Positions 33,165 through 42,750 of a stretch of 43,336 nucleotides of DNA are shown piece after piece. A program made the position numbers and the translations under genes. The notes under the pieces are model-generated. The model saw only the letters and a program-made list of their open reading frames with translations. It was not told where the DNA came from and ran no database searches. Every line of letters starts with the position of its first letter. Within the stretch, counting starts at the first letter, position 1. The DNA comes from an uncultured Aeromonadaceae bacterium (GTDB lineage: Bacteria > Pseudomonadota > Gammaproteobacteria > Enterobacterales > Aeromonadaceae): assembly GCA_945957385.1 (NCBI GenBank), contig CAMFKP010000033.1, positions 1 to 43,336 of the forward strand. Reading direction: 5' to 3'.

Positions 33165-34580
33165 GTGCGTACGGTTTTCTGGTTTCGTAATGACTTGAGA
33201 GTGCATGATAACCCTGGCCTCGCGGCCGCCAGTGTCGCGGCGCAACAGGCCGGCGTCCCGCTCGAGGCTGTGTATGTTGCGACGCCGCAGACCTGGCAGC
33301 GTCATGATCTTGGGCCGCGGCGTGCCGATCTTCTGCTGCGGCGGGTCAATGCGCTCGGCGGCGAGCTGGCTGCTCGGGGCATAGTGCTGCACTGCCTGAC
33401 GGTGCCCCGATTTTGCGATCTCGCTTCGGCGTTAGTGCAGTGGCTGGGGCAAGCACCTGTCGCCTTGTACGCCAACCGTGAACTGCCGCTGGATGAAGTG
33501 CGGCGCGACGAGGCGGTCTGTGCTCGACTAGGTGCACAGGGGATCGCTTGTCATTGGTATGATGAACGCTGTGTCTTGCCTCCGGGGCAGGTTCTGACTG
33601 GCGCTGGCGACATGTTCAAGGTGTTTACGCCGTTTAGCCGAGCCTGGCTCAAGCAGGTACTGGCGAATGGGGTTCGAGTGGCGCCGTTACCCGCCGCTCA
33701 GGGTACGCCGCTGGTGTGGTCGGATTGGGCGTGTGACTATCCGCGCTTGCCCAGCGATGCATGGCCAGTCGCGGAACAGGCGGTACGGCAGCAACTGTGG
33801 GACTTTGCCCGCTATCAGGCGGTCGCGTATGCCGAAAACCGGGATCTGCCGGCTGTCGCGGCGACCAGCCGGCTCTCGCCCTATTTGGCACTGGGTGTCA
33901 TCAGTGTACGGCAATGTCTGTTGGCTCTGATCGAGGCGCTGGGGCAGTTGCCGGTGGATAAGGCGTCACCGGGCTTTGCTTGGCTCAATGAGCTGATCTG
34001 GCGCGAGTTTTATCAGCATCTGCTGGCACTGGAACCCAGGCTTAGCCGGGGGGAACCGTTCAAACCCGAGATGGCCGCACTCGGATGGCGTCACGATGAC
34101 ACGCAGTTTGCGCTCTGGTGCCAGGGCCGGACCGGTTATCCCATCGTCGATGCGGCGATGCGTTGCCTCAACCAGACGGGCTGGATGCACAATCGGCTCC
34201 GGATGATAGTCGCGTCCTTTTTGACCAAGGATCTGCAACTGCCGTGGTGGTGGGGGGAGCGCTACTTTATGCAGCAGTTGATCGATGGCGAGCTGGCAGC
34301 CAATAACGGTGGTTGGCAGTGGTCGGCAGGCACCGGTGCTGATGCGGCTCCCTGGTTTCGGATCTTCAATCCCACGACGCAGAGCCAGAAGTTTGATCCA
34401 CATGGACATTTTATCCGCCGCTACTTGCCGGAGCTGGCGGATGTCCCCGACAGCGATATTCATGCCCCGCAACGCTGGTTGCAGCAACGAGGACGTCAGA
34501 GTGACTATCCGGCGCCGATGGTCGAGCACGCTGTCGCCCGCGAGTTGACACTGGCCATGTTCCGCGCCTTGGCGGATTGA
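33165..34580 (+). CDS. phrB: Deoxyribodipyrimidine photolyase
   Basis: A 471-residue photolyase that repairs cyclobutane pyrimidine dimers using blue light. The N-terminal antenna domain starts VRTVFWFRNDLRVHDNPGL; the FAD domain includes TSRLSPYLALGVISVRQC, WLNELIWREFYQHLL, GRTGYPIVDAAMRCLNQTGWMHNRLRMIVASFLTKDL and WWWGERYFMQQLIDGELAANNGGWQWSAGTGADAAPWFRIFNP in outline, all hallmark class I CPD photolyase blocks. The start is GTG 33165, with AAGGAG at 33154-33159; the overlapping ATG at 33163 is out of frame. It is downstream of the ybgA-like gene. Confidence 0.96.
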   Translation: MRTVFWFRNDLRVHDNPGLAAASVAAQQAGVPLEAVYVATPQTWQRHDLGPRRADLLLRRVNALGGELAARGIVLHCLTVPRFCDLASALVQWLGQAPVALYANRELPLDEVRRDEAVCARLGAQGIACHWYDERCVLPPGQVLTGAGDMFKVFTPFSRAWLKQVLANGVRVAPLPAAQGTPLVWSDWACDYPRLPSDAWPVAEQAVRQQLWDFARYQAVAYAENRDLPAVAATSRLSPYLALGVISVRQCLLALIEALGQLPVDKASPGFAWLNELIWREFYQHLLALEPRLSRGEPFKPEMAALGWRHDDTQFALWCQGRTGYPIVDAAMRCLNQTGWMHNRLRMIVASFLTKDLQLPWWWGERYFMQQLIDGELAANNGGWQWSAGTGADAAPWFRIFNPTTQSQKFDPHGHFIRRYLPELADVPDSDIHAPQRWLQQRGRQSDYPAPMVEHAVARELTLAMFRALAD

Positions 34581-34584
34581 GCGT

Positions 34585-35517
34585 TCAGCTCGCAGGTGTG
34601 GCGCGTTTCCCGGCCGCCAGCGCGGCATGACATAATCGCTGCAGGTAGTTGGGCAACGCCAATGCGCCGACATGGGTGCCACCGTTGTAGTACTGCAGAT
34701 TATCGATGCCGCGCATCGCCAGCTGTAACTCCACCTGTTCGGCTGTGAGTGCGGCGATGTCGGTCATCTGGCTGGCACACGCCAGCGTCCAGCTGCCGCC
34801 ATAGAGCGTGACCGGGATCTGATACGGGCGCACTATCGCAAACACCTTGCCCAGTTCAACGAGCAGCGCGGTGATGCGTTCAGGATGCAGCATTGGTGAG
34901 GCCAGGTGCAGGCACAGACATCCGTGTTGTCCCAACAGACGGGCACACGCAGTAAAAAAATCCGCGCTATACAGTGCTGCCGCCAAGCCTTGAGGATCGG
35001 TCAGATCGAGAACTATCAGATCAAATGGCGCCGACGCTGTGGTGACATACTCGGCACCGTCGGCGATGACGATCTGCACGTGCGGATCGTCCAGCGCGCC
35101 CTGATGTACCGTAAACAGGTAGTCTCGAGCCATGGCGATGACGGCTGCATCAATTTCGCATAACACAATCTCGCGCAGTGTCGGATGTTTGAGTAGTTGC
35201 CGCGCCGATCCCCCATCCCCACCACCGACAATGAGGGCGCGCTGGGGGTGGGGTAGGGCTATCGCGGCTGGGTGGCACAGGTTCTCGTGATAAACCCATT
35301 CGTCGGCTTCGGTCGTCATCACGCAGCCATCGAGCCGAAACAGGCGCCCGAAACTGGCACTTTCCAGCACATCCAGTTGTTGTAAGCCGGTGTGTCCGGA
35401 TTGCAAACAGACGGTGGGATGCAGGCGCAGTGCCAGATCCGGTGTCAGCATTTCAAGTAACGGTGGTTGTGCTGCCGGCTCGTGAGCGTGTTGTCGTGAT
35501 GGGGTCCGCCGTGCCAT
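34585..35517 (-). CDS. Polyamine aminopropyltransferase-like protein (SpeE family)
   Basis: A 310-residue Rossmann-fold protein of the spermidine synthase family. The decarboxy-SAM site is visible as VGGGDGGSARQLLKH, followed by CEIDAAVIAMARDYL and IVLDLTDPQGLAAALYSADFF (the catalytic aspartate region, here LDLTDP instead of the usual LDSSDP/DSTDP). The N-terminus is Ala/Pro-rich and differs from SpeE. No speD lies nearby, so it either uses decarboxy-SAM made elsewhere or has another role. The start at 35517 (MARRTPSRQHAHEP) has AGAGG 5 bases before it; an in-frame extension to 35709 overlaps a divergent promoter region and is not supported. Confidence 0.8.
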   Translation of the reverse strand: MARRTPSRQHAHEPAAQPPLLEMLTPDLALRLHPTVCLQSGHTGLQQLDVLESASFGRLFRLDGCVMTTEADEWVYHENLCHPAAIALPHPQRALIVGGGDGGSARQLLKHPTLREIVLCEIDAAVIAMARDYLFTVHQGALDDPHVQIVIADGAEYVTTASAPFDLIVLDLTDPQGLAAALYSADFFTACARLLGQHGCLCLHLASPMLHPERITALLVELGKVFAIVRPYQIPVTLYGGSWTLACASQMTDIAALTAEQVELQLAMRGIDNLQYYNGGTHVGALALPNYLQRLCHAALAAGKRATPAS

Positions 35518-35702
35518 GAGGCCTCTGAGCTGTGGTGGGCTGATATATCTATCGTGCGATGTCACTATCAGGCTGGCAAGTCGCCAAGATGGGCAACTTA
35601 GTATTCGATCACTCTGTATCGGCAATAACGCACCTGGTGAGAGGTTGCTGGCTAGAGGATCGCGGCATACTAACGTGAATTGAGCAACAAGATGGAAGAA
35701 GT

Positions 35703-36254
35703 ATGACACCTCACCTTGAAACGGAACGCTTGTGTTTGACGGTGCTGACGGCTCGCGATGCGCCGCTACTGTGGCGCTACGTCAACGACAATCGCCAGCA
35801 CCTGGCACAGTGGGAACCTCGGCGCGATGAGCATTACTACACGCTTGAGGCCTGTCAGGATCGGTTGTTTACCAGTTACCAGCACTGGTTACGCGGCGAG
35901 GCGTTACCACTGGTCGCGCTGGATCGACAGCGTGGGCAGATGGTGGCCAGCTGTAATGCCAGTCAAATCGTGCGTGGGGTATTCCAGGCCTGCTACCTGG
36001 GCTATTCGGTGGATGCTGCCCATCAGGGGCAAGGTTTGATGCGTGAAGCCGTCGGTGCTTGCGTCGACTATTTGTTCATCCAGATGCGGTTGCATCGCAT
36101 CATGGCCAACTATTTGCCCCATAACCAGCGCAGCGCCCACTTGCTCGCTGCGCTGGGTTTTCAACAGGAGGGGGTTGCCAAAAGTTACCTGAAGATCGAT
36201 GGCCGTTGGCAGGACCATGTGCTCACGGCCCTGACCAATCCTGAGCCGGTCTAG
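35703..36254 (+). CDS. RimJ/RimL-type N-acetyltransferase
   Basis: A 183-residue GNAT enzyme resembling ribosomal-protein alanine acetyltransferases. Typical parts are LETERLCLTVLTARDAPLLW at the start, LGYSVDAAHQGQGLMREAVGACVDYLF (acetyl-CoA loop and helix), LHRIMANYLPHNQRSAHLLAALGF and a final strand LKIDGRWQDHVLTAL. The target protein cannot be named. It is divergent from the aminopropyltransferase gene, and its last four bases overlap the end of the convergent hydrolase gene. Confidence 0.87.
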   Translation: MTPHLETERLCLTVLTARDAPLLWRYVNDNRQHLAQWEPRRDEHYYTLEACQDRLFTSYQHWLRGEALPLVALDRQRGQMVASCNASQIVRGVFQACYLGYSVDAAHQGQGLMREAVGACVDYLFIQMRLHRIMANYLPHNQRSAHLLAALGFQQEGVAKSYLKIDGRWQDHVLTALTNPEPV

Positions 36255-36796
36255 GCGACGGGCCAGGCTTCTTGCGTGGTCAGCAGGGGGATGCGATCAG
36301 CGAGCGCGCGCAACGCGATCAGATGGATCATCTGGCTGACACTGCTGCAGGCATCGCTGAGAACAGCCACCTGATAGTTGGCGGCTTGCGGTGAGAGGGC
36401 GGTATGGGTAATGCAATTTTGCGTCATCATGCCGCAGATCAGCAGCTGGTCGCAGCCCAGCGTCTGTAAGTGGCTTGTCAGCGTCGTGTCAAGAAAGCTG
36501 TCGGCATGCTGTTTAACGACGATGGGCGCGTTAACCGCCGCCGCCAGCAGTTGTGGGTGCAGGGCGACACCTTGGGTTTGTGGATTGAAAAACGGTGCAG
36601 GCCCAGACCGGGTATCGGCGATGTGTTGAACCAGGATGATGGCATCGCCTGCGGCCTGGGCTTGTGCCATGGCCAGCAATGTCTGGTTTAGCACCTGCTC
36701 GGCGTGCCATTGCTCAAAGGCACCGCCAGGAAAATAGTCATTCTGGATATCGATGACGATCAGGGCTCGGCGGCTTGGAATGGATGAAGTGGACAT
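36251..36796 (-). CDS. Isochorismatase-family cysteine hydrolase
   Basis: A 181-residue hydrolase of the isochorismatase/nicotinamidase fold. The catalytic triad candidates are Asp in VIDIQNDYF, Lys in VVKQHADSF and the nucleophilic Cys in GMMTQNCITHT. Known members hydrolyse isochorismate, nicotinamide, pyrazinamide or related amides; none can be preferred here, and no siderophore genes are adjacent. The start at 36796 (MSTSSIPSRRALIVID) has AAGGAG 8 bases upstream. It converges with the GNAT gene, overlapping by 4 bases. Confidence 0.87.
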   Translation of the reverse strand: MSTSSIPSRRALIVIDIQNDYFPGGAFEQWHAEQVLNQTLLAMAQAQAAGDAIILVQHIADTRSGPAPFFNPQTQGVALHPQLLAAAVNAPIVVKQHADSFLDTTLTSHLQTLGCDQLLICGMMTQNCITHTALSPQAANYQVAVLSDACSSVSQMIHLIALRALADRIPLLTTQEAWPVA

Positions 36797-37004
36797 AGGG
36801 TGACTCCTTGGCTGGGTGAGAGACGCCATTGTCCCGTTAAGTCAGCAAGACGCCTAGGCCGTGGTGGGTCAATGTCCGGTAGGATTGGGCCACCCTGAGG
36901 CGTCAGTCTTCTACCCGCTGGCGGGTATGTTTCGCCAGCTGGGCCATTTCAACGCGTTTGTGGATTAACGCCGCGGTTCGGTATCCACCGGCTAACGGTT
37001 GGCA

Positions 37005-38318
37005 TTACCAGTGAATGGCATAGCCATTGGCCGAGATTTTGCCGTTGACCATGCGTAGCCGACTGTTAAGTCTGCCGTTGTGATCATCGATGTAACCGGC
37101 GTCACGCATCGTCAACAAGGTCTTTTCATCGGTGATGACCGGTGCTAACTCACGGTTAGCTTCGATTTCGATGGCTGCCTGCAGCAGCGAGCGGAACGAT
37201 GCCAGACCATTGAGCTCGGCCATGTCGAAGGGGCGTGAGGTGACATCGCCACTGGCCGTAAATTGGCCGCGGTCCAGGCGCAACACAAACGGGTCCAGAT
37301 GCATACGAAAACCGGATCGCGTAACCCGGTTCAGGGCCGCAAGCCAGACTTGGCGATCGTTGAAGTCGGTGAGCGTGGCGAGCAACAGTGCCTGGTATCC
37401 TTGAATATCGATGCCAGACAGCGCGATACCCGCATTAAGCTGTTCGAGTTGATAGTTGCGGTCGGCCTGTTGCCATTCTCCCTTGCCCAGTTGGCTGTGA
37501 CCATGCAGATCGACTAACGAGAGCAACCCCTGTTTATTGGCGGTGACTTGTAGCGCCAGATTGGCATCAGAAAGTGCCAATCTCTGTTCTCCCTGCTCGT
37601 ACAGCAGACGGGATAGACGGCTATTGAAGGCTGGTACCAGCCAGTCGCTGCTGGTGTGGATCAGCGCGGTTTCGCCTTGCCATTGCGTCATACCCAGGTG
37701 TGCTCCGGATGTAGTGAGCTCCAGGCTCTCCAGATGCCAGTTGATGCGATGCTCGCGTGAGTCGGCATTGGAGGTCCAATCTAGCTGCAGAGGACCACAT
37801 TGCAGGTTCAGATCTCCTTTGAGCAGGCTCCAGGCGCCGCTGTCGATGGTTACACGGCCATCACTCCACAAGCCTGATTGCCACTGGATATGATGTTCAC
37901 TGGCCTGCAACATTCCGGCTTGTTGCCATTCCCCCAGCGTGCCACGAGAGAGCAACAGACGCGCATCGTGCCGCAACCAGCCAGGCAATACCTGGGTTTG
38001 CACGCTTAGATAGAGGTCGGTACCGGAGAGCAACGCCAACCGGTCAACCGGACGTCCGGGTTGCCAATATTGCAGCAGGCGGCTGGCATCCAGTACGCTG
38101 AGGTGCAATTCACCGCGCTGACTGAAAAGACCATCTTCCAGCGATAGCCAGGTGGCGCCAAGGCCTGGTACCGTCTTGAGCTCATCTAGCCAGCGTTGTC
38201 GCTCACTTGCCGCCCGGGCTCCGGTCCATAGGGTCAATAACAGGCTGATCAGGATCAGCATCAGTAAGCCGCTCAATGGCCATCGGTATTGGGTCAGCAG
38301 TTTTCTCATCGCATCCAT
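37005..38318 (-). CDS. DUF945 (YdgA-like) membrane-anchored protein
   Basis: A 437-residue protein with an uncleaved N-terminal signal anchor (WPLSGLLMLILISLLLTLW, residues about 13-31) and a long periplasmic domain built of beta strands (repeats such as GDLNLQCGPLQLDW, NAGIALSGIDIQGY, FTASGDVTSRPFDMAEL). The shape and length resemble the YdgA/DUF945 family, whose role in the envelope is unclear. The start may be ATG 38318 or ATG 38309; neither has a convincing ribosome-binding site. It is divergent from the diguanylate cyclase gene and 208 bases from the hydrolase gene. Confidence 0.7.
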   Translation of the reverse strand: MDAMRKLLTQYRWPLSGLLMLILISLLLTLWTGARAASERQRWLDELKTVPGLGATWLSLEDGLFSQRGELHLSVLDASRLLQYWQPGRPVDRLALLSGTDLYLSVQTQVLPGWLRHDARLLLSRGTLGEWQQAGMLQASEHHIQWQSGLWSDGRVTIDSGAWSLLKGDLNLQCGPLQLDWTSNADSREHRINWHLESLELTTSGAHLGMTQWQGETALIHTSSDWLVPAFNSRLSRLLYEQGEQRLALSDANLALQVTANKQGLLSLVDLHGHSQLGKGEWQQADRNYQLEQLNAGIALSGIDIQGYQALLLATLTDFNDRQVWLAALNRVTRSGFRMHLDPFVLRLDRGQFTASGDVTSRPFDMAELNGLASFRSLLQAAIEIEANRELAPVITDEKTLLTMRDAGYIDDHNGRLNSRLRMVNGKISANGYAIHW

Positions 38319-38562
38319 GCCAGAGTAGAGTTTCGATGCGCATAGGTTCGACAGGTGAACGGCGCGCTAAGTGATGGCAAGGATGGGGCAATAAGATGAC
38401 ACTTTTATTAAAGTCGACTCATTCGGAGCAAACTGTGTTATGCGGATCCCGGCAGCGGTGTCGCCGGTCTGGGCTTGCTAAGGTTAGGAACAACAGTGTC
38501 ATCAGGCTGGCTAGTGAGCGCGCTAACGCCGCTTGAGTATCTGGAATAACAAGGTGGTGACC

Positions 38563-40821
38563 ATGGAAGGGATGAAAGCGGGGCTCTGGGTGATGTCTGC
38601 CTGGTTGGCTGCCAGCCTGTCATGGCCAGCCCAGGCGGCGTTGCCGGCGTTAAAGCCTCAGTGGCCAGTGCGCACGATTCGACTATGTATGGATCCGGAT
38701 TGGTACCCTTTTGAGGCGATATCACCAGGCGGGCAGGCTATCGGCATTGCACCTGAGCTATGGCAACGCATTGAACAGGCTAGCGGGCTGCATTTTGCTG
38801 TCGTGCCGAGTCAAAGTTGGGATGCCAGCCTCAAGCTGGCCAAGGGGGGGCAATGTGATGTCATCTCTTTACTGAATGCCACTCCAGAACGGCAAAAATG
38901 GCTGCATTTTACCGATGCCTACCTGGTGGACCCTAATGTGTTTATTACTCGGGATGAACATCCGTATATCGCTACGCCGCAAGAGCTGGATGGCCAGTTG
39001 CTGGCATTACCGGTGGGGACCAGTATCGAAGAGCGTCTACGCCATGACTATCCGAACATTCGCATCCTGCGGGTAGCGGATGAGCAGGCTGCGCTGGCCG
39101 CTGTCGAGCATCGTCAAGCCCAGGCTACATTGCGATCGCGGATCATGGCGGCGTATATCATCAACAGCCACGGTTGGTTCAATCTGAAGATTGCCGGTGA
39201 GATCCCGGCCTATGCCAACGCGTTGCGTATGGGGGTCGTGCACGATGATCCCGTATTGCTGCAACGCTTGAATCAGGGCATAGCGGCATTGAATCAGGAT
39301 GATCGTAACCGGGCCTTGAATCGGCATATTCCGTTGGTGGTGGCCGCAACCGATTACACGCTGGCCCTGCTGGCGTTGGCGTGTCTAGGCATGGTGATGC
39401 TGGCGTTTGCCTATTGGTCGCGCAAAATCCGGCGTATCAATGGTGAGCTGAGGCGGTCTGAGCAGCATATCGCACTCCAGCTGGATCAGCTCTCGCGGGT
39501 GGAGCGTGAACTTCGCCTGTCTCGTGAGCGTTACAAGCTGCTGGTCGAGCAACTACAGGAGTCGATTGTCGTGGTGCGAGGACGGCGTTTGCTGTTTTTC
39601 AATCCCGCTTTTTGTGTGCTGACGGGATACGACGCTCAGTCGCTGGCACACCTGGATACGGCAACGCTGTTTTTTGCTGAGGAGCGCGAGGCGATCTACC
39701 AGCGGGCTCAAGAACAATTATCAGGCGTTGCGCCTGAGCAACGTCACGTGTTCCGGTTGCGCAACCGGCTTGGATTGGCGGTGTGGGTGGAAGCTCAGAT
39801 CAGAGCGATCGAGTGGGAAGGGGAAATGGCGATCCTCAATACCCTCAGCGATGTGACGCAACGTGTTGAACACGAAGCCGAAATGCGGCATCTGGCGACG
39901 CATGATCCGCTGACCGGGTTACCCAACCGTGACATGTTGAAACAGCGTTTACGCGATGCCATTGGTTTTGCGCGCGACACTCAGCAGAAGCTGGCGTTGT
40001 TGTTTGTCGATCTGGATCGTTTCAAACCGGTGAATGATAACCACGGTCATGAGGCCGGTGATCAGGTGCTAAGAACCATAGCCCAGCGTTTGCAGGGGGC
40101 ATTGCGGGAGTCTGATTTGGTTGCGCGCTGGGGTGGGGATGAGTTCATCGTGGTGCTGGAGAATGTCAATACCAGCGCCACGATAGAGCGTATTGCCCGT
40201 AAGCTGCTGGCCGCCATTTCGTTGCCGATTGCGTTGCATGATGCGCAGCAGGTCACCCTGTCATGCAGCATCGGGATTGCGGTCTATCCGGATCACGGTG
40301 AGCAGGGTGATGAGCTGATTAGTAAGAGCGATGCCATGATGTACAAGGCCAAGAAACAGGGCTCGGGTTGCATCCTGTTCTTCGCCCCGGTCGTGCCGCA
40401 AAGTGGCAGTTCGCTTTTCCGACTAATATGGAGCCGTGAACTGGAGTGTGGTAATGCCGACATCGATCGCGAACATGAGCAATTGTTCGAACTGGCCAAC
40501 CGTCTGCTGGGCAGTGTGGTCGGCGGACGGTTCAGCTCTGAAACAGAGCCCTGTTTGTTACAACTGCTGGCGCATACCAAGGGCCATTTCAAACATGAAA
40601 TGACCCTGCTGATGCGCTTACGCTATCCAGATTCATTTGGGCATGATGCTATTCACAAGCAGCTGTTGCAGAAGGCCAGCGAGTTACATGCCCGTTATCT
40701 GCGCGGCGAGTTGGATCCGCTGGTACTGATCCATTTCATCGTTTATGAAATCATTGATCAGCACATGATGGTGGAGGATCGGAAATGGTTCGGCTTTCTC
40801 CATGCCTCAAGCCAGGTTTAA
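38563..40821 (+). CDS. Diguanylate cyclase: periplasmic SBP_bac_3 sensor, PAS, GGDEF and C-terminal hemerythrin
   Basis: A 752-residue transmembrane signalling enzyme expected to make cyclic di-GMP. Order: signal peptide (to about 26), periplasmic solute-binding domain (about 35-260, PVRTIRLCMDPDWYPFEAISP), one membrane helix (266-288), a coiled coil (about 295-325), PAS (about 330-445), GGDEF (about 450-610) and hemerythrin (about 625-752). The active site is GGDEF exactly, residues 524-528, with the inhibitory RxxD (Arg515-Asp518) five residues before it. All seven diiron ligands of a bacteriohemerythrin are present: His638, His675, Glu679, His694, His698, His734, Asp739. Thus it can combine a ligand signal outside with an oxygen or redox signal inside. 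ATG 38563 with AAGGTGG at 38551-38557 is preferred. Confidence 0.92.
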   Translation: MEGMKAGLWVMSAWLAASLSWPAQAALPALKPQWPVRTIRLCMDPDWYPFEAISPGGQAIGIAPELWQRIEQASGLHFAVVPSQSWDASLKLAKGGQCDVISLLNATPERQKWLHFTDAYLVDPNVFITRDEHPYIATPQELDGQLLALPVGTSIEERLRHDYPNIRILRVADEQAALAAVEHRQAQATLRSRIMAAYIINSHGWFNLKIAGEIPAYANALRMGVVHDDPVLLQRLNQGIAALNQDDRNRALNRHIPLVVAATDYTLALLALACLGMVMLAFAYWSRKIRRINGELRRSEQHIALQLDQLSRVERELRLSRERYKLLVEQLQESIVVVRGRRLLFFNPAFCVLTGYDAQSLAHLDTATLFFAEEREAIYQRAQEQLSGVAPEQRHVFRLRNRLGLAVWVEAQIRAIEWEGEMAILNTLSDVTQRVEHEAEMRHLATHDPLTGLPNRDMLKQRLRDAIGFARDTQQKLALLFVDLDRFKPVNDNHGHEAGDQVLRTIAQRLQGALRESDLVARWGGDEFIVVLENVNTSATIERIARKLLAAISLPIALHDAQQVTLSCSIGIAVYPDHGEQGDELISKSDAMMYKAKKQGSGCILFFAPVVPQSGSSLFRLIWSRELECGNADIDREHEQLFELANRLLGSVVGGRFSSETEPCLLQLLAHTKGHFKHEMTLLMRLRYPDSFGHDAIHKQLLQKASELHARYLRGELDPLVLIHFIVYEIIDQHMMVEDRKWFGFLHASSQV

Positions 40822-40926
40822 TCGAGCCGAATTTATTCCGCTGGTTCAACTTCTGTTCATGCTGGCGGTTTTCGCGCCGCGCTATGATGCTCCTTGTCGG
40901 CTCATCGAGCCTTGAGAGGTGTCATC

Positions 40927-41583
40927 ATGCGTCACTATTGCGTTTGGCTGCTCGCAGTCTGCGGCTTGGGGTTAACCGGTTGTGCTTCCACGTTGCCGTC
41001 TATCGCTACGCCACTTGCTATGTTCAAAGCCAGTCCGGTCAATCCGAATCAGAAGTTGTATAAAGCGCCGGAGGTGAATTTAGGACACTATCATGCCGTC
41101 AAGCTGGATCCGCTGATGTTCATGCAGCAACAGCAGGATGGCAAGCTGGTGGTGTTGCAGGCCGGTGCACAAAATGACATCGGGAACTACTACCTGCAGA
41201 GCTTGCGCAAGGCGTTGCTGGTTAAGGGCGTGCCCGTGAGTGAGCAGGCGGCTCCCGGCGTAGCGACACTGCAGGCGGCGGTGACGGGTATGGATTTGAG
41301 TCAGCCAGATCTGAAACTGCGTGACCTGCTACCGGTCAAGGTGGCAATCAATGTGACGAAAGATGTTGTGGGTAAGGAGCCTTATCTGCTGAATATTTCC
41401 AGTATGAGCCGACTGGTGGATTCGCAAAGTGGGCAGCTGCTGGTCAGTGCCATCAATGTGCGTCAGGACAAGGAGACCATCACCCGGGATCATCCGGTAA
41501 CGTTACAAGATATCCAGCCATTGATTGATGACTGGTGTCTGGTCACCGCAAGTCAATTGGCCGCCCATTTGGGCAAGTCATAG
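40927..41583 (+). CDS. DUF3313-like lipoprotein
   Basis: A 218-residue probable lipoprotein. The signal peptide ends in the lipobox LTGC (WLLAVCGLGLTGCAST), so Cys20 is the lipidated residue; the next residue is Ala, favouring the outer membrane. The rest (QNDIGNYYLQSLRKALLVKG, LQAAVTGMDLSQ, ISSMSRLVDSQSGQLLVSAINVRQDKETI) recalls the DUF3313 family of small lipoproteins. GAGAGG at 40914-40919 fixes the ATG. It lies 105 bases after the cyclase gene, with no terminator seen between them. Function unknown. Confidence 0.78.
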   Translation: MRHYCVWLLAVCGLGLTGCASTLPSIATPLAMFKASPVNPNQKLYKAPEVNLGHYHAVKLDPLMFMQQQQDGKLVVLQAGAQNDIGNYYLQSLRKALLVKGVPVSEQAAPGVATLQAAVTGMDLSQPDLKLRDLLPVKVAINVTKDVVGKEPYLLNISSMSRLVDSQSGQLLVSAINVRQDKETITRDHPVTLQDIQPLIDDWCLVTASQLAAHLGKS

Positions 41584-41687
41584 CCGTTTCGAGATTGCAA
41601 CTTATCAAACGTCGGGTCAGCCAAGCCGGGGTGCGGGTCAAGCCCGGCGTTGACGTGTCACCCGGGCTGACCATATCAAGCAGCGAA

Positions 41688-41705
41688 CCCGATCCCGATC
41701 CCGAT
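41688..41705. repeat. Three tandem CCCGAT hexamers
   Basis: CCCGAT is repeated three times without change just downstream of the lipoprotein gene, in a convergent intergenic region. Upstream, an AGCCCGG/CCGGGCT pair (41641-41669) forms a hairpin without a U run. Confidence 0.8.
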
Positions 41706-41743
41706 CTTGACGGTTAACGCCAGCGGGCCGGCACGGACACAGG

Positions 41744-42346
41744 TTAGAGGCCGTGCTCCTGTTCGCTACTCATCTCATCAAGGCTGAGCGTGAAGCTGGG
41801 GATGAAGGTGTCGAGGAAATAACGCACCGCAGGTGTCATGCGTTGGGTGAGCATCGCCTCCAGGCGACGTTTGGCAACGGCAAACTCCTGGTTCCCGGCG
41901 GCGATCTCCTCCAGACATTTGCTGTAGGCGCACAGGGTGTCGGCAGCCTTGACGACAGCGGCATGGGCGGCATCTTGGGCGCTGGAATCGAGCAGTGGGC
42001 GGAAATCATCGATAAACTCGTGCGGCAGCATCGCCAGCAACCGCTGTTCAGCCAGCTTCTCAATCTTCTTGTATTCGGCGGCCAGTGCGGCATTTTGGTA
42101 TTTGACTGGCGTCGGCAGATCGCCGGTCAGAATCTCACTGGCATCGTGATATAACGCCATCAAAGAAGCCCGCTCCGGATTGAGTTTCCCGCCATAGAAA
42201 CGGTTTTCGATCAGCGCCAGCATGTGGGCCACCATGGCCACTTGCAGACTGTGTTCACTGATATTTTCGCTTTGTACATTCCGCATCAGCGGCCAACGGT
42301 AGATCAGCTTCATGCGTGACAGCTGGGCAAAAAAATGACTGCTCAT
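41744..42346 (-). CDS. yfbR: 5'-deoxynucleotidase YfbR (HD domain)
   Basis: A 200-residue HD-domain phosphohydrolase that dephosphorylates deoxyribonucleoside 5'-monophosphates. Metal-binding residues are visible in [25 protein letters not shown] (first His), [22 protein letters not shown] (HD pair) and [17 protein letters not shown] (the later Asp). The match to E. coli YfbR is close along the length (E. coli 199). The start at 42346 has GGAG just upstream. It follows a small lipoprotein gene by 10 bases and lies downstream of alaA; in E. coli yfbR and alaA are also neighbours. Confidence 0.94.
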   Translation of the reverse strand: MSSHFFAQLSRMKLIYRWPLMRNVQSENISEHSLQVAMVAHMLALIENRFYGGKLNPERASLMALYHDASEILTGDLPTPVKYQNAALAAEYKKIEKLAEQRLLAMLPHEFIDDFRPLLDSSAQDAAHAAVVKAADTLCAYSKCLEEIAAGNQEFAVAKRRLEAMLTQRMTPAVRYFLDTFIPSFTLSLDEMSSEQEHGL

Positions 42347-42356
42347 ATCCACTCCG

Positions 42357-42671
42357 TTACTTGACCAGTACCCAGCCCTGTTCACCCTTGGCGAGCTTGA
42401 GCTGATGCGTCTTGCGCTGTGTTCCAATCACCGGCAGCTTGGTCTCAACTTCCACCGTGCATTGCCAGCTACCAGACTGTTCTGCACAGCCGAGTTTATG
42501 AACCTCGACGACCTCGATGCGGCCATTGTCGCCCAACACCAGCGTAGAGAGGGAATTGGCTTGTTCCAGATCCTGCTGCAGTGCAGTTTTGATATCGCCT
42601 TCGCCAGGTTCACCACAACCGGTGAGCAGTAGCGGCAGCAGCAAGCAGGACAACAGTGGGATTTTTTGCAT
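42357..42671 (-). CDS. Small lipoprotein, 104 residues
   Basis: A lipoprotein with signal peptide [20 protein letters not shown]; the lipobox is LTGC with Cys19 as the modified residue. The mature part has a conserved-looking LGC-x6-WQC pair of cysteines followed by [22 protein letters not shown], giving a small beta-rich domain. AGGAG is 8 bases before the ATG. It is in one operon with yfbR and probably alaA. Function unknown. Confidence 0.8.
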   Translation of the reverse strand: MQKIPLLSCLLLPLLLTGCGEPGEGDIKTALQQDLEQANSLSTLVLGDNGRIEVVEVHKLGCAEQSGSWQCTVEVETKLPVIGTQRKTHQLKLAKGEQGWVLVK

Positions 42672-42750
42672 CACGGGACTCCTGATGGACAACGGCGCAC
42701 ACAGTAGCACTGCGGGCTGGTAGTACCAAGGTGCGAATCAAGGTCAAATG

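Noticed and set aside
35518..35709. 64-residue N-terminal extension of the aminopropyltransferase
   Set aside because: It would occupy the divergent promoter region, has no ribosome-binding site, and the composition is unlike a protein of this family.
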